A stretch of 64,000 nucleotides of DNA from Streptomyces sp. NBC_00344 (GCF_036088315.1 NZ_CP107996.1:5415501-5479500), one strand, 5' to 3'; positions 20,569-31,014 are shown, counted from the stretch's first letter. The notes: a model not told the origin generated them from the sequence alone. Numbers and translations: made by a program.

Positions 20569-21599
20569 TTCGATGCCGCCTTCTTGGCCGGCGCCGTCTT
20601 CTTCGCCGCGGGAGCAGCCTTCTTCGGCTCCTCAGGGGCCTGATCGGGCGTCGGCCGGCCGGGCTTGTCGGACGGCGCCCCGAGGCGGTCCACGCCGAAC
20701 TTCAGCGCCGCCGCGTAGGTGTCGTCCGGGTCCAGCCTGCGCAGCTCCTCCGCGAGCAGCTCGGAGGTCTCGCGCCGCTTCAGGGCCACCGCACGGTCCG
20801 GCTGGCCCTGCATGGAGAGCGTGGCCAGCGAGCCGTCCGCACGGTCGAGCACGATCTCGCCGTGGTCGGTCTCCATCCGTACGGCGGTGAGGCCGGGGCC
20901 GGACGAGAACGAGCGGGTCACCGGCACGTCCAGGCGGTCCGCGAGCCACATGGCGAGCAGCTCGCAGCTCGGGTTGAACTCCTCGCCCTCCACGTCGGCC
21001 GCGCTCACCTTGCCAGGTACCTGGTCGAGCGCTGCCGCGAGCATGGAGCGCCAGGGGGTGATGCGGGACCACGACAGATCGGTGTCGCCCGGCGCGTAGG
21101 CCGCAGAACGCGCCGTCAGCTCGTGTATCGGCTGTTCGGCGGCGTACGAGTCGGTGACCCGGCGCTGGGCCAGTGCCCCGAGCGGGTCCTTCGCCGGGTC
21201 GAGCGGCGCGTTCACCGGCCACCAGACCACCACGGGGGCGTCGGGCAGCAGCAGGGGGAGCACCACCGACTGGGCGTGGTGCAGCACCTCGCCGTACATG
21301 CGCAGGATCACCGTCTCGCCGGTGCCCGCCTCCGTGCCGACCCGCACCTCGGCGTCGAGCCGCGCCGCGGCCCGGTCGCGCGGGGAGCGGGAGACCCGCT
21401 TGATGACCACCAGCGTGCGCGAGGGGTGCTCGCGCGACGCTTCGTTGGCCGCCTTGAGCGCGTCGTAGGCGTTCTCCTCGTCGGTGACGATGACGAGGGT
21501 CAGCACCATGCCGACGGCGGGTGTGCCGATGGCACGCCGGCCTTGCACAAGGGCCTTGTTGACCTTGCTGGCCGTGGTTTCCGTCAGATCGATTTTCAT
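20565..21599 (-). CDS. opcA: Glucose-6-phosphate dehydrogenase assembly protein OpcA
   Basis: A 344-residue OpcA, which in actinobacteria and cyanobacteria assembles or redox-regulates glucose-6-phosphate dehydrogenase. Motifs include LPDAPVVVWWPVNAP, DPLGALAQRRVTDS and DLSWSRITPWRSMLA. The last 20 or so residues form a Lys/Ala/Pro-rich tail (KKAAPAAKKTAPAKKA), an unstructured addition also seen in UvrA here. Its ATG overlaps the end of zwf by four bases and its end overlaps pgl, so expression should be tightly coupled. Confidence 0.95.
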   Translation of the reverse strand: MKIDLTETTASKVNKALVQGRRAIGTPAVGMVLTLVIVTDEENAYDALKAANEASREHPSRTLVVIKRVSRSPRDRAAARLDAEVRVGTEAGTGETVILRMYGEVLHHAQSVVLPLLLPDAPVVVWWPVNAPLDPAKDPLGALAQRRVTDSYAAEQPIHELTARSAAYAPGDTDLSWSRITPWRSMLAAALDQVPGKVSAADVEGEEFNPSCELLAMWLADRLDVPVTRSFSSGPGLTAVRMETDHGEIVLDRADGSLATLSMQGQPDRAVALKRRETSELLAEELRRLDPDDTYAAALKFGVDRLGAPSDKPGRPTPDQAPEEPKKAAPAAKKTAPAKKAASK

Positions 21600-23119
21600 G
21601 GCCGGCGCCAGCTCCGTCCTTCTCGTGCGAGCATTTCGTCCGCCTCGACCGGCCCCCAGGTGCCCGCCTCGTACTGGGCGGGCTTGCCGTGGGTCTCCCA
21701 GTACCGCTCGATCGGGTCGAGGATCCGCCAGGACTGCTCGACCTCCTCCAGCCGCGGGAAGAGGTTCGAGTCGCCGAGCAGAACATCGAGGATGAGCCGC
21801 TCGTAGGCCTCGGGGCTGGACTCGGTGAAGGACTCGCCGTAGGCGAAGTCCATCGAGACGTCCCGGATCTCCATCGAGGTGCCGGGCACCTTGGAGCCGA
21901 ACCGCATGGTGATGCCCTCGTCGGGCTGCACCCGGATGACGATCGCGTTGTGCCCCAGCTCCTCCGTCGCCGTGTGGTCGAAGGGGGAGTGCGGAGCGCG
22001 CTGGAAGACGACGGCGATCTCGGTGACCCTGCGGCCCAGCCGCTTGCCGGTACGCAGGTAGAAGGGGACGCCCGCCCAGCGGCGGTTGTCGATCTCCAGC
22101 CGCACCGCGGCGTAGGTGTCGGTCGTCGACTTGGGGTCGATGCCGTCCTCCTGGAGATAGCCGACGGCCTGTTCGCCGCCCTGCCAGCCCGCGGCGTACT
22201 GGCCGCGCACCGTCTCCTTGCCGAGGTCCCTGGGCGGCTTGACCGCGCCGAGCACCTTGGTCTTCTCGGCCACCAGAGCATCGGCGTCGAAGGAGGCGGG
22301 CTCCTCCATCGCGGTCAGCGCGAGCAGCTGCAGCAGGTGGTTCTGGATGACGTCACGGGCGGCGCCGATGCCGTCGTAGTAGCCGGCCCGGCCGCCGATT
22401 CCGATGTCCTCGGCCATGGTGATCTGGATGTGGTCGACGTACGACCGGTTCCAGATGGGCTCGAAGAGGGTGTTGGCGAAGCGGAGCGCCAGGATGTTCT
22501 GGACGGTCTCCTTGCCGAGGTAGTGGTCGATCCGGAAGACCTCGTGCGGCGGGAAGACCTCGTGGACGACCTTGTTGAGCTCCTGGGCGCTCTTCAGGTC
22601 GTGACCGAACGGCTTCTCGATGACGGCGCGTCGCCAGGAGCCTTCCTTCTGGTCGGCGAGCCCGTGCTTCTTGAGCTGCTGGACGACCTTGGGGAAGAAC
22701 TTCGGCGGCACGGACAGATAGAAGGCGAAGTTGCCTCCGGTGCCCTGTGCCTTGTCGAGCTCCTCGATCGTCGACTTGAGCGTCTCGAACGCCGTGTCGT
22801 CGTCGAAGGTGCCCTGGACGAAGCGCATGCCCTGGATCAGCTGCTGCCAGACCTCTTCGCGGAAGGGTGTGCGCGCATGCTCCTTGACGGCATCGTGCAC
22901 CACCTGGGCGAAGTCCTCGTCCTCCCAGTCGCGGCGGGCGAAGCCGATGAGCGAGAAGCCTGGCGGCAGGAGGCCGCGGTTGGCCAGGTCGTAGACGGCA
23001 GGCATCAGTTTTTTACGGGACAAATCGCCTGTGACGCCGAAGATGACCAGACCCGACGGTCCCGCGATGCGCGGGAGCCGTCGGTCCTGGGGGTCACGCA
23101 GCGGGTTGCTGCTGGACAA
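21596..23119 (-). CDS. zwf: Glucose-6-phosphate 1-dehydrogenase
   Basis: A 507-residue enzyme that commits glucose 6-phosphate to the pentose phosphate pathway and yields NADPH. It has the coenzyme fold GVTGDLSRKKLMPAVYDL and the active-site signature RIDHYLGKE. I place the start at TTG 23119 (SSSNPLRDPQDRRLPRIAGPSG), the usual Streptomyces N-terminus, with GGAGGG eight bases upstream. The longer in-frame ATG lies inside tal and encodes a Ser/Arg-rich shadow. It follows tal by four bases and overlaps opcA. Confidence 0.95.
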   Translation of the reverse strand: MSSSNPLRDPQDRRLPRIAGPSGLVIFGVTGDLSRKKLMPAVYDLANRGLLPPGFSLIGFARRDWEDEDFAQVVHDAVKEHARTPFREEVWQQLIQGMRFVQGTFDDDTAFETLKSTIEELDKAQGTGGNFAFYLSVPPKFFPKVVQQLKKHGLADQKEGSWRRAVIEKPFGHDLKSAQELNKVVHEVFPPHEVFRIDHYLGKETVQNILALRFANTLFEPIWNRSYVDHIQITMAEDIGIGGRAGYYDGIGAARDVIQNHLLQLLALTAMEEPASFDADALVAEKTKVLGAVKPPRDLGKETVRGQYAAGWQGGEQAVGYLQEDGIDPKSTTDTYAAVRLEIDNRRWAGVPFYLRTGKRLGRRVTEIAVVFQRAPHSPFDHTATEELGHNAIVIRVQPDEGITMRFGSKVPGTSMEIRDVSMDFAYGESFTESSPEAYERLILDVLLGDSNLFPRLEEVEQSWRILDPIERYWETHGKPAQYEAGTWGPVEADEMLAREGRSWRRP

Positions 23120-23123
23120 TTTT

Positions 23124-24242
23124 TTAGCCCTCCGAAGGGGCGAGGCGCTTGAGTTCCGCCTCGGTCGACTTGAGCAGGTCGGTCCAGGCCGCCTCGAACT
23201 TCTCGACGCCCTCGTCCTCGAGGACCTGTACGACGTCGTCGTACGAGATCCCGAGCTTCTCGATGGCAGCGAGGTCGGCGCGTGCCTGCTCGTAGCTGCC
23301 GGAAACCGCGTTGCCGGTGATCTCACCATGGTCGGCGGTGGCGTCGAGCGTCGCCTCCGGCATGGTGTTCACCGTGTTGGGCGCGACCAGGTCGGCCACG
23401 TACATGGTGTCCCGGTACGCCGGGTCCTTGACGCCGGTCGACGCCCACAGGGGGCGCTGCTTGTTGGCGCGCGCCTTGTCGAGTGCTGCCCAGCGGCTGG
23501 AGGAGAAGACCTCCTCGTACGCCTCGTAGGCCAGCCGGGCGTTGGCGACCGCGGCCTTGCCCTTGGCGGCCTTGGCCTCGTCGGTGCCCAGCGCGTCCAG
23601 ACGCTTGTCGATCTCGGTGTCCACCCGGGACACGAAGAAGGAGGCAACCGAGTGGATCTTGGAGAGGTCCAGGCCCGCGGCCTTGGCCTTCTCGAGTCCT
23701 GCCAGGTAGGCGTCCATGACCAAGCGGTAGCGCTCCAGCGAGAAGATCAGCGTGATATTGACGCTGATGCCCCGGCCGATGGTCTCGGTGATGGCCGGCA
23801 GACCGGCCTCGGTCGCCGGGATCTTGATGAGCGTGTTCGGGCGGTCGACCAGCCAGGCCAGCTGCTTGGCCTCGGCGACCGTGGCCTTGGTGTTGTGGGC
23901 GAGGCGGGGGTCGACCTCGATGGAGACCCGGCCGTCCTGACCGTCCGTCGAGTCGAAGACCGGCCGGAGGATGTCGGCGGCGTCGCGAACATCCGCCGTC
24001 GTGATCATCCGGATGGCTTCCTCGACGGTGACGCTGCGGGCCGCGAGGTCGGAGAGCTGCTGGTCGTAACCATCGCCCTGCGAGATCGCCTTCTGGAAGA
24101 TCGACGGGTTGGTGGTGACACCGACCACGTGCTGCTGGTCGATCAGCTCGGCCAGGTTGCCGGATGTGATGCGCTTGCGCGAAAGGTCGTCGAGCCAGAT
24201 CGCGACGCCTTCGTCGGAGAGGCGCTTGAGTGCGTCTGTCAT
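23124..24242 (-). CDS. tal: Transaldolase
   Basis: A 372-residue transaldolase of the actinobacterial type, moving dihydroxyacetone units in the non-oxidative pentose phosphate pathway. It has [13 protein letters not shown], the Schiff-base Lys region [16 protein letters not shown], and [15 protein letters not shown] 24242 ([12 protein letters not shown]) is preceded by GGAGAT at about ten bases; the upstream in-frame extension is not protein-like. It sits between tkt (34 bases away) and zwf (four bases). Confidence 0.95.
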   Translation of the reverse strand: MTDALKRLSDEGVAIWLDDLSRKRITSGNLAELIDQQHVVGVTTNPSIFQKAISQGDGYDQQLSDLAARSVTVEEAIRMITTADVRDAADILRPVFDSTDGQDGRVSIEVDPRLAHNTKATVAEAKQLAWLVDRPNTLIKIPATEAGLPAITETIGRGISVNITLIFSLERYRLVMDAYLAGLEKAKAAGLDLSKIHSVASFFVSRVDTEIDKRLDALGTDEAKAAKGKAAVANARLAYEAYEEVFSSSRWAALDKARANKQRPLWASTGVKDPAYRDTMYVADLVAPNTVNTMPEATLDATADHGEITGNAVSGSYEQARADLAAIEKLGISYDDVVQVLEDEGVEKFEAAWTDLLKSTEAELKRLAPSEG

Positions 24243-24276
24243 GGGAATTGCATCTCCTACTTGTCGTATACAGGCG

Positions 24277-26364
24277 TCAGCGTGCTGCGGCTTCGAGAGA
24301 TTCCCGGGCCGCCGCCACGACCGCTTCGGCCGTGAAACCGAACTCGCGGAAGAGGACCTTGGCGTCGGCGGACGCGCCGAAGTGCTCCAGCGACACGATG
24401 CGTCCCGCGTCACCCGTGAAGCGGTGCCAGGTCAGGGCGATACCGGCCTCGACAGCCACCCGCGCCTTCACGGACGGCGGCAGTACCGAGTCCCGGTACC
24501 CCTGGTCCTGCTCCTCGAACCATTCGACCGACGGCATCGAGACAACCCGGGTCGGGACTCCGGCGGCCTGGAGCTGCTCGCGCGCCTCCACAGCCAGCTG
24601 GACCTCGGAGCCGGTGCCGATGAGCACGACCTGGGCTTCGCCGCCCTCGGCGTCGAAGAGCACGTAGCCGCCCTTGGCGGCGTCCTCGTTCGCCTCGTAG
24701 GTGGGCACACCCTGGCGGGTCAGCGCGAGGCCGTGCGGGGCGCCCTTGCCGAACTCCTTGGTGTAGCGCTTGAGGATCTCGCGCCAGGCGATCGCCGTCT
24801 CGTTCGCGTCCGCGGGACGGACGACGTTGAGGCCCGGAATGGCACGCAGCGAGGCGAGGTGCTCCACAGGCTGGTGCGTCGGGCCGTCCTCGCCGAGGCC
24901 GACCGAGTCGTGCGTCCACACGTAGGTGACCGGCGCGTGCATCAGTGCGGAGAGCCGGACCGCGTTACGCATGTAGTCGGAGAACACCAGGAAGGTGCCG
25001 CCGTAGATCCGGGTGTGGCCGTGCAGCGCGATGCCGTTCATGGCCGCGGCCATGGCGTGCTCGCGGATACCGAAGTGAATCGTCCGGCCGTACGGGTCCG
25101 CACCGGGCAGCGGGTTGCCCACCGGCAGGAACGAGGAGTTCTTGTCGATGGTGGTGTTGTTCGAGCCCGCGAGGTCGGCGGAGCCGCCCCACAGCTCGGG
25201 AACGACATCGCCCAGAGCCTGGAGCACCTTGCCGGAGGCGGCACGCGTGGCGACCGCCTTGCCGGCCTCGAACCGGGGGAGCCTGTCCTGCCAGCCATCG
25301 GGCAGTTCGCCCGCGCTGATCCGGTCGAACTCGGCGGCGCGCTCCGGGTTGGCGGTGCGCCAGGCGGCCAGGCCCTTCTCCCACTCGCCCTTGGCCTCCC
25401 GGCCGCGGTCGAGGGCTGCCCGGGTGTGGGTCAGAACCTCGTCGGAAACCTCGAAGGACTTCGTGGGGTCGAAGCCGAGAACGTTCTTGATCGCGGCGAC
25501 TTCGTCGTCGCCGAGCGCCGAGCCGTGAGCGGCCTCGGTGTTCTGGGCGTTCGGGGCGGGCCAGGCGATGATCGAGCGCATCGCGATGAAGGAGGGGCGC
25601 CCGGTCTCGGCCTTGGCGGCCTGGATCGCCGTGTGGAGAGCGGCCGGGTCGAGGTCGCCGTTCTCCTTGGGGGCCACCCGCTGGACGTGCCAGCCGTATG
25701 CCTCGTACCGCGCGATGGTGTCCTCGGAGACCGCGGTCTCCGTGTCGCCCTCGATGGAGATGTGGTTGTCGTCCCACAGCAGCACGAGATTGCCGAGCTT
25801 CTGGTGCCCGGCCAGCGAGGACGCCTCGGACGAGATGCCTTCCTGGAGGCAGCCGTCGCCCGCGATCGCGAAGATGAAGTGATCGAACGGCGAGGTGCCG
25901 GGGGCAGCTTCGGGGTCGAAGAGACCGCGCTCGTAGCGGGCGGCCATGGCCATACCCACAGCGTTGGCGACCCCCTGGCCCAGCGGACCCGTGGTGGTCT
26001 CGACGCCGGCGGTGTGGCCGTACTCCGGGTGGCCCGGAGTCTTGGAGCCCCAGGTGCGGAATGCCTTCAGATCATCCAGCTCCAGACCGAAGCCGGCCAG
26101 GTAGAGCTGGGTGTAGAGGGTCAGCGATGAGTGGCCAGCAGAGAGGACGAACCGGTCGCGGCCGGTCCACTCGGGGTCGGCCGGGTCGTGCCGCATCACC
26201 TTCTGGAAGAGGGTGTACGCGGCGGGGGCCAGGCTCATGGCCGTACCGGGATGGCCGTTGCCGACCTTCTGTACGGCGTCCGCGGCCAGCACGCGGGCGG
26301 TGTCGACGGCCCGCTGGTCCAATTCGGTCCACTCGAGGTCTGTGGTGGTCGGCTTGGTACTCAC
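24277..26364 (-). CDS. tkt: Transketolase
   Basis: A 695-residue thiamine-diphosphate enzyme moving two-carbon units between sugar phosphates. It has [20 protein letters not shown], the ThDP/Mg motif [18 protein letters not shown]...[18 protein letters not shown] and, in the pyrimidine domain, [14 protein letters not shown] and [16 protein letters not shown]. The GTG 26364 start gives [18 protein letters not shown]. It is first in the operon tkt-tal-zwf-opcA-pgl, divergent from ctaB. Confidence 0.97.
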   Translation of the reverse strand: MSTKPTTTDLEWTELDQRAVDTARVLAADAVQKVGNGHPGTAMSLAPAAYTLFQKVMRHDPADPEWTGRDRFVLSAGHSSLTLYTQLYLAGFGLELDDLKAFRTWGSKTPGHPEYGHTAGVETTTGPLGQGVANAVGMAMAARYERGLFDPEAAPGTSPFDHFIFAIAGDGCLQEGISSEASSLAGHQKLGNLVLLWDDNHISIEGDTETAVSEDTIARYEAYGWHVQRVAPKENGDLDPAALHTAIQAAKAETGRPSFIAMRSIIAWPAPNAQNTEAAHGSALGDDEVAAIKNVLGFDPTKSFEVSDEVLTHTRAALDRGREAKGEWEKGLAAWRTANPERAAEFDRISAGELPDGWQDRLPRFEAGKAVATRAASGKVLQALGDVVPELWGGSADLAGSNNTTIDKNSSFLPVGNPLPGADPYGRTIHFGIREHAMAAAMNGIALHGHTRIYGGTFLVFSDYMRNAVRLSALMHAPVTYVWTHDSVGLGEDGPTHQPVEHLASLRAIPGLNVVRPADANETAIAWREILKRYTKEFGKGAPHGLALTRQGVPTYEANEDAAKGGYVLFDAEGGEAQVVLIGTGSEVQLAVEAREQLQAAGVPTRVVSMPSVEWFEEQDQGYRDSVLPPSVKARVAVEAGIALTWHRFTGDAGRIVSLEHFGASADAKVLFREFGFTAEAVVAAARESLEAAAR

Positions 26365-26680
26365 CCTGGGTCAGGGCTCCTCTCCACATATGTAATCCCG
26401 GTAACGGTCGATGCACCGGGCGTTGTCGAGCCTACCCCTGTGGCAACGCTCATCTTTTTCGAGTTCGTGTCGATGAAAGCGGGTCACCTGCCAGGGTGCC
26501 GGTGGCCGCGCCGGTCCGCCCGTCGGAAGGACCCGCTTCCCCCTTGACGCAGGCCTCAACACGACCGCACCCCCGCGGAAAACGACGCAAGGGCTACGTC
26601 TAGAGTGGCGTGGTACGCGCAAGTGTTTACCGGGCTTTCGCCGCCGGAACTTGCTGGGAAATTCTCTGTCAGGGGTGTAC
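26365..26680. promoter_or_regulatory. Divergent tkt/ctaB promoter region
   Basis: This 316-base gap must carry promoters for both genes. For ctaB a TAGAGT -10 box (26601-26606) fully matches TAGRRT, without a clear -35. For tkt the minus strand shows TAGGCT at 26434-26429, also without a good -35. I see no protein-like reading in the stretch. Confidence 0.4.
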
Positions 26681-27628
26681 GTGACGGCCGTCGAGTCCCG
26701 ACCCGCAGGGGTCGTCCTGACTCCCAGCCCGGGGGGCCATCGGCCGTTCGGGGCCCGCGTCAAGGCGTTTGTGGCGCTCACCAAACCGCGGATCATCGAA
26801 CTGCTGCTGATCACCACAGTGCCGGTGATGTTCCTGGCGCAGCAGGGGGTACCCGACCTGTGGCTGGTCCTGGTGACAACGGTCGGCGGCTATCTCTCGG
26901 CCGGCGGTGCCAACGCGTTCAACATGTACATCGACCGTGACATCGACGCGCTGATGGACCGCACGTCGCTGCGCCCGCTGGTGACCGGGATGGTCTCGCC
27001 GCGGGAATGCCTGGTCTTCGCCTCCGCGCTCGCCACGATCTCCACCCTGTGGTTCGGATTCCTCGTCAACTGGCTGTCCGCGGGGCTCGCGCTGGGCGCA
27101 CTGCTCTTCTACGTGGTCGTCTACACGATGATCCTCAAGCGCCGGACCTCGCAGAACATCGTCTGGGGCGGTATCGCCGGCTGCATGCCCGTCCTCATCG
27201 GCTGGAGCGCCGTCACGGACTCCCTGTCGTGGGCACCGGTCATCCTCTTTCTCGTGATGTTCTTCTGGACGCCGCCGCACTACTGGCCGCTGTCGATGAA
27301 GGTGAAGGACGACTACGCCCGGGTCGGCGTCCCGATGCTCCCCGTCATCGCCACCAACCAGGTCGTGGCCCGGCAGATCGTGCTCTACAGCTGGGTGATG
27401 GTCGCCGTCTCGCTGCTGCTGACGCCGCTCGGGTACACGGGGTGGTTCTACACCTCCGTCGCACTGGTGTCCGGCGGGTGGTGGCTCTGGGAGGCGCACG
27501 GTCTGCAGTCGCGCGCCAAGGACGGGGCGACCGGTGCGAAGCTGAAGGAAATGCGGCTGTTCCACTGGTCGATCACGTATGTGTCGCTGCTCTTCGTGGC
27601 GGTGGCCGTGGACCCGTTCCTGCGCTAG
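26681..27628 (+). CDS. ctaB: Protoheme IX farnesyltransferase (heme O synthase)
   Basis: A 315-residue UbiA-family prenyltransferase that adds a farnesyl group to heme B for aa3-type cytochrome oxidase. About nine membrane helices are visible. The Asp-rich motif [18 protein letters not shown] carries the diphosphate/Mg site, and [19 protein letters not shown] is the heme O synthase signature. GTG 26681 follows AGGGG (26671-26675) at five bases; TTG and GTG codons further upstream are alternatives. A strong terminator follows. Confidence 0.95.
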   Translation: MTAVESRPAGVVLTPSPGGHRPFGARVKAFVALTKPRIIELLLITTVPVMFLAQQGVPDLWLVLVTTVGGYLSAGGANAFNMYIDRDIDALMDRTSLRPLVTGMVSPRECLVFASALATISTLWFGFLVNWLSAGLALGALLFYVVVYTMILKRRTSQNIVWGGIAGCMPVLIGWSAVTDSLSWAPVILFLVMFFWTPPHYWPLSMKVKDDYARVGVPMLPVIATNQVVARQIVLYSWVMVAVSLLLTPLGYTGWFYTSVALVSGGWWLWEAHGLQSRAKDGATGAKLKEMRLFHWSITYVSLLFVAVAVDPFLR

Positions 27629-27690
27629 GACAGCCAGGACCCGCGCCGGTCGGCCGCGGGGGACGGGACCGCGGTTCCAGCGGCCGACGA

Positions 27691-27720
27691 AAGAGGGCCG
27701 GGCTCGTGCCCGGCCCTCTT
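27691..27720 (+). terminator. Terminator after ctaB
   Basis: A perfect 13-bp stem (27691-27703 with 27708-27720) has a TCGT loop. It lies 62 bases past the ctaB stop and upstream of the next gene. Confidence 0.9.
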
Positions 27721-27772
27721 CGCGTGGCCCACACCACCCCACCCGCCCGTCGCGCAGCGGGATACCCGCTAG

Positions 27773-27778
27773 TAGCAT
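27773..27778 (+). promoter_or_regulatory. -10 element TAGCAT, leaderless start of the next gene
   Basis: TAGCAT is six bases before ATG 27785. That spacing would start the mRNA at the start codon. There is no ribosome site. Confidence 0.45.
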
Positions 27779-27784
27779 TCGCCC

Positions 27785-28126
27785 ATGGCAGACACCCAGG
27801 TTGACGAGAAGCAGCAGGCCAGGGCCGACCGCAAGGCGGCCAGGCTGGCCAAGCAGATCCGGGCATTCGGCCAGGCGCACGGTGGCGCCGAGGCGCAGCT
27901 CGCGTACATCGGCCGGCGCGGTGCCCGCATCGTGCTGGTGGGCGAGGACGGCGGCTGGGGCGACCTGGTGGCTCCGTCGTTCGCCATCGCGCAGAGCGCG
28001 GCCGAGCAGGCCGGAGTCACTGTGCACGAGGCCTTCGACGGAGACTTCGCGGCCAAGGTCCGCACAGGACCCTACGAATGGAAGCGGATGGCCGGCCTTC
28101 AGCTGGGCGGCCCGGACAACGGCTGA
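27785..28126 (+). CDS. Conserved actinobacterial protein of unknown function
   Basis: A 113-residue soluble protein. The N-terminal third is charged and Lys/Arg/Ala-rich (KQQARADRKAARLAKQIRAF), probably a helix. The rest is compact with GDLVAPSFAIAQSAAEQAG and ends TGPYEWKRMAGLQLGG. I recognise no domain or catalytic motif. It stands alone between ctaB and the convergent ctaA. Good codon use, a -10 element and a plausible start support a real gene. Confidence 0.75.
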   Translation: MADTQVDEKQQARADRKAARLAKQIRAFGQAHGGAEAQLAYIGRRGARIVLVGEDGGWGDLVAPSFAIAQSAAEQAGVTVHEAFDGDFAAKVRTGPYEWKRMAGLQLGGPDNG

Positions 28127-28196
28127 GTCCCGTCGCTGCGGCGGGCATGCGCCACCGCCGCGTTCATGGCCGCGGACGGGCCCCTGCGGGTCCTTC

Positions 28197-29201
28197 CTAA
28201 ACGGCCGTGAGCGCGGCGTCCGCGTCCGCGGCGGGCACGGTCTCCGCGCCGCCGGTCCCCGGGCGCTCACGGAGCGACAGAAGGACGCGCAGGACGCCGA
28301 TCCACACCAGGGTCGCGCCGAGCATGTGAATGCCGACGAGGACCTCCGGTGTGTGGGTGAAGTACTGCACGTAGCCGATCACGCCCTGTGCCATCAGCAC
28401 CAGGAAGAGATCACGGGCCCGGTGGAGCGGCCCCACGGGCGCGTCCACCGCCTTCAGCACGAACCAGAGCGCGACGGTGAGGGCCACCACCACCCAGGCC
28501 AGGTCGGCGTGCAGCTGGGCGATCATCTCCCAGTCGAGCGGGATGCGGGACACCTCGCTGGAGTCCCCGGCGTGCCGGCCGGCCCCCGAGACCACAGTGC
28601 CGACAGCGATCAGCGCGCCTGATGCGACCACCAGCAGCCAGGCCAGCTGCGTGACCGCCTTGCCCACCAGGGGGCGCGGCGCTCCGTCGCCCTCGCGGGT
28701 GCGCTGCCAGGTCAGCACGGCGACCGTGATCAGCGCGGTGGTCAGCAGGAAGTGCGCGGCCACGGTGTACGGGTTGAGGCCGACCAGCACCACGATCCCG
28801 CCCAGTACCGCGTTACCCATGACCACCCAGAACTGGGCCCAGCCGAGCCGGGTCAGCGGACGCCGCCAGGGCTTCGCCGAGCGGGCCGCGATGATGGCCC
28901 AGCCGACCGCCGCGCACAGGACGTACGTCAGCATCCGGTTGGAGAACTCGATGGCGCCGTGGACGCCCATCTCGCTGGTCGCGGTGAGGCTCCGGTCGGT
29001 GCACTTGGGCCAGGTCGGGCAGCCCAGTCCGGACCCGGTCAGCCGGACGGCGCCGCCGGTGACGACGATGATCACAGCCATCACGACGGCGGCGAGAGCC
29101 GCCCGCTGGACGGTCCGGGGATCCGGAGTCCAGCGATCGGCGATGAAGGCGAGCGGGTTGCGCGCGGCTCGAACGGCGTCGGCGGGGGTCATCTTCGGCA
29201 C
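28197..29201 (-). CDS. ctaA: Heme A synthase (CtaA/Cox15 family)
   Basis: A 334-residue membrane protein that oxidises heme O to heme A, the step after CtaB. About eight helices are visible. VTGGAVRLTGSGLGCPTWPKCTD after the first helix carries the Cys pair of bacterial CtaA. Heme-ligand-type His residues occur in GVHGAIEFSNRML, YTVAAHFLL, IAQLHADLAW and LVGIHMLGATL. GTG 29201 was chosen because TACGAT lies six bases upstream and the sequence before it is Arg/Ser-rich shadow; ATG 29192 is the alternative. Confidence 0.93.
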   Translation of the reverse strand: MPKMTPADAVRAARNPLAFIADRWTPDPRTVQRAALAAVVMAVIIVVTGGAVRLTGSGLGCPTWPKCTDRSLTATSEMGVHGAIEFSNRMLTYVLCAAVGWAIIAARSAKPWRRPLTRLGWAQFWVVMGNAVLGGIVVLVGLNPYTVAAHFLLTTALITVAVLTWQRTREGDGAPRPLVGKAVTQLAWLLVVASGALIAVGTVVSGAGRHAGDSSEVSRIPLDWEMIAQLHADLAWVVVALTVALWFVLKAVDAPVGPLHRARDLFLVLMAQGVIGYVQYFTHTPEVLVGIHMLGATLVWIGVLRVLLSLRERPGTGGAETVPAADADAALTAV

Positions 29202-29207
29202 GAGGAC

Positions 29208-29213
29208 ATCGTA
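29208..29213 (-). promoter_or_regulatory. -10 element TACGAT, leaderless start of ctaA
   Basis: On the minus strand TACGAT is six bases before GTG 29201, which supports that start. There is no ribosome site. Confidence 0.4.
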
Positions 29214-29310
29214 GGCGGGCCGCTTGTGCGTGCTTTCACGAGGGGGGCGTCCCCGGACCGCTCCGCTCCGCTCATGCCCTCCGCGGCGCCGATCCCAGCG
29301 CTCGACGGCG

Positions 29311-30078
29311 TCACTCCCAGCGGAAGAAGCGGGCAGCCGCGCCCAGGCCCGCCACCGCCCAGACCGCCAGGATGCCCAGATCACCCCACGGCATGGCGGC
29401 GCCGTGCTGGAGGACGTCGCGCAGTCCGCCGGAGAGCGCGGAGATGGGCAGCAGTTCGAGCACGGAACGGATCCCGGCGGGGAACCTGTCCATCGGGACG
29501 ATCACGCCGCCGCCGACGAGCAGCAGCAGGAAGACCAGGTTCGCGGCGGCGAGGGTGGCCTCAGCCCTGAGTGTCCCCGCCATCAGCAGGCCGAGGCCGG
29601 AGAAGGCGGCCGTGCCGAGGACGAGCAGCAGCAGGACGGCGAGCGGACTGCCGTGCGGGGACCAGCCCAGTGCGAAGGCGATCACGGTGAGCAGCACGAT
29701 CTGCAGGATCTCGGTGACCAGCACCGAGAACGTCTTGGAGGTCATCAGCGCCCAGCGCGGCAGGGGTGATGCGCCGAGCCGCTTGAGCACGCCGTAGCGG
29801 CGCTCGAAGCCGGTGGCGATGGCCTGGCCGGTGAAGGCGGTGGACATCACGGCGAGCGCCAGGATGCCCGGGGCCAGGAAGTCGACCGCACTGGCCGCAC
29901 CGGTGTCGACGATGTCGACGGCGGAGAAGAGGACCAGAAGCAGCGAGGGGATGATCACTGTCAGGAGCAGCTGTTCGCCGTTGCGCAGCATCATCTTCGT
30001 CTCGAAGACGGTCTGCGCCGCGATCATGCGGGGGAGCGGGGCCGCCCCCGGCTGCGGGGTGTACGTACCGGCGCTCAT
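29311..30078 (-). CDS. ABC-2 type transporter permease
   Basis: A 255-residue membrane subunit of an exporter. Six hydrophobic segments are spread over an ABC2_membrane layout, with FETKMMLRNGEQLLLTVIIPSLLL at the start and RRYGVLKRLGASPLPRWAL in the cytoplasmic loop, typical of DrrB-like permeases. It starts at ATG 30078, overlapping the stop of the ATPase gene by four bases, so the pair is translationally coupled. The exported substrate is unknown. Confidence 0.88.
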   Translation of the reverse strand: MSAGTYTPQPGAAPLPRMIAAQTVFETKMMLRNGEQLLLTVIIPSLLLVLFSAVDIVDTGAASAVDFLAPGILALAVMSTAFTGQAIATGFERRYGVLKRLGASPLPRWALMTSKTFSVLVTEILQIVLLTVIAFALGWSPHGSPLAVLLLLVLGTAAFSGLGLLMAGTLRAEATLAAANLVFLLLLVGGGVIVPMDRFPAGIRSVLELLPISALSGGLRDVLQHGAAMPWGDLGILAVWAVAGLGAAARFFRWE

Positions 30079-31001
30079 GCGCGCAGCTCCTTGCCGGTCA
30101 GTTCCAGGAAGACGTCTTCGAGGGTGTGGCGTTCGACCGAGATCCGGTCCGGCAGGACGCCGTGCTGGGCGCACCAGGAGGTCACGGTGGCGAGCAGCTG
30201 GGGATCGACGGTTCCGGTGATCCGGTAGGAGCCGGTGATCAGCTCGGCGGCCTCGCTGCCGTCCGGCAGCGCCTTCAGCAGGGAGCCGAGATCGAGCCCG
30301 GGCCTGCCCATGAAGCGCAGGGTGTTCTCGGCGCCGCCGCGGCACAGCGCGTCGGGGCTGCCGTGGGCGATGACCCGGCCGGCGTCGATGATCGCGACAT
30401 CGTCGGCCAGTTGCTCGGCCTCGTCCATGAAGTGGGTGGTGAGCACGGTTGTCACCCCGTCGGCGCGCAGCTCCCGTACGAGATCCCAGGTGGACCGGCG
30501 GGCCTGCGGATCGAGACCGGCGGTCGGTTCGTCCAGGAAGACCAGTTCGGGCCGCCCGACCACGGCCAGCGCCAGAGCCAGCCGCTGCTGCTGGCCGCCG
30601 GACAGCCTGCGGTACGGCGTACGGCCACAGCTGCCCAGGCCCAGGCGCTCCGACAGCGCCTTCACGTCGAGCGGGTGCGCATGCAGTCCGGCTGTGTGGC
30701 GCAGCATCTCCTCGGCCCGCGCACCCGAGTAGACGCCACCCGACTGGAGCATCACACCGATCCGCGGTCGCAGGGCCGCCGCGTCGGCCACCGGGTCGAG
30801 GCCGAGCACCCGGACCGTCCCCGCGTCGCCCCTGCGGTAGCCCTCGCAGGTCTCGACGGTGGTGGTCTTCCCCGCGCCGTTCGGACCGAGGACCGCAGTG
30901 ACGGTGCCGGCCCCGACTCTCAGGTCCAGGCCGTCCACCGCGGTCTTGCTGCCGTACCGCTTGACGAGGCCGCTCACCTCAACGGCGGGATCTGTGCTCA
31001 T
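30075..31001 (-). CDS. ABC transporter ATP-binding protein (DrrA-like)
   Basis: A 308-residue ATPase energising the permease that follows. Walker A GPNGAGKTT is at residues 39-47, then the Q-loop region VMLQSGGVYSG, the signature LSGGQQQRLALALAV, Walker B LVFLDEPTAGLD and switch His in LTTHFMDEAEQ. The extra 80 C-terminal residues resemble the DrrA C-terminal domain. A TAGACT -10 box lies seven bases before ATG 31001. sufR is divergent across about 150 bases. Confidence 0.9.
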   Translation of the reverse strand: MSTDPAVEVSGLVKRYGSKTAVDGLDLRVGAGTVTAVLGPNGAGKTTTVETCEGYRRGDAGTVRVLGLDPVADAAALRPRIGVMLQSGGVYSGARAEEMLRHTAGLHAHPLDVKALSERLGLGSCGRTPYRRLSGGQQQRLALALAVVGRPELVFLDEPTAGLDPQARRSTWDLVRELRADGVTTVLTTHFMDEAEQLADDVAIIDAGRVIAHGSPDALCRGGAENTLRFMGRPGLDLGSLLKALPDGSEAAELITGSYRITGTVDPQLLATVTSWCAQHGVLPDRISVERHTLEDVFLELTGKELRA

Positions 31002-31008
31002 ACCGGCG

Positions 31009-31014
31009 AGTCTA
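31009..31014 (-). promoter_or_regulatory. -10 element TAGACT, leaderless start of the ABC ATPase
   Basis: TAGACT on the minus strand is seven bases from ATG 31001, consistent with transcription starting at the ATG. Confidence 0.45.

Noticed and set aside
24109..26130. 673-residue open frame on the plus strand
   Set aside because: Antisense to tkt, with repetitive Arg/Gly/Val composition. High-GC genomes produce such frames routinely.
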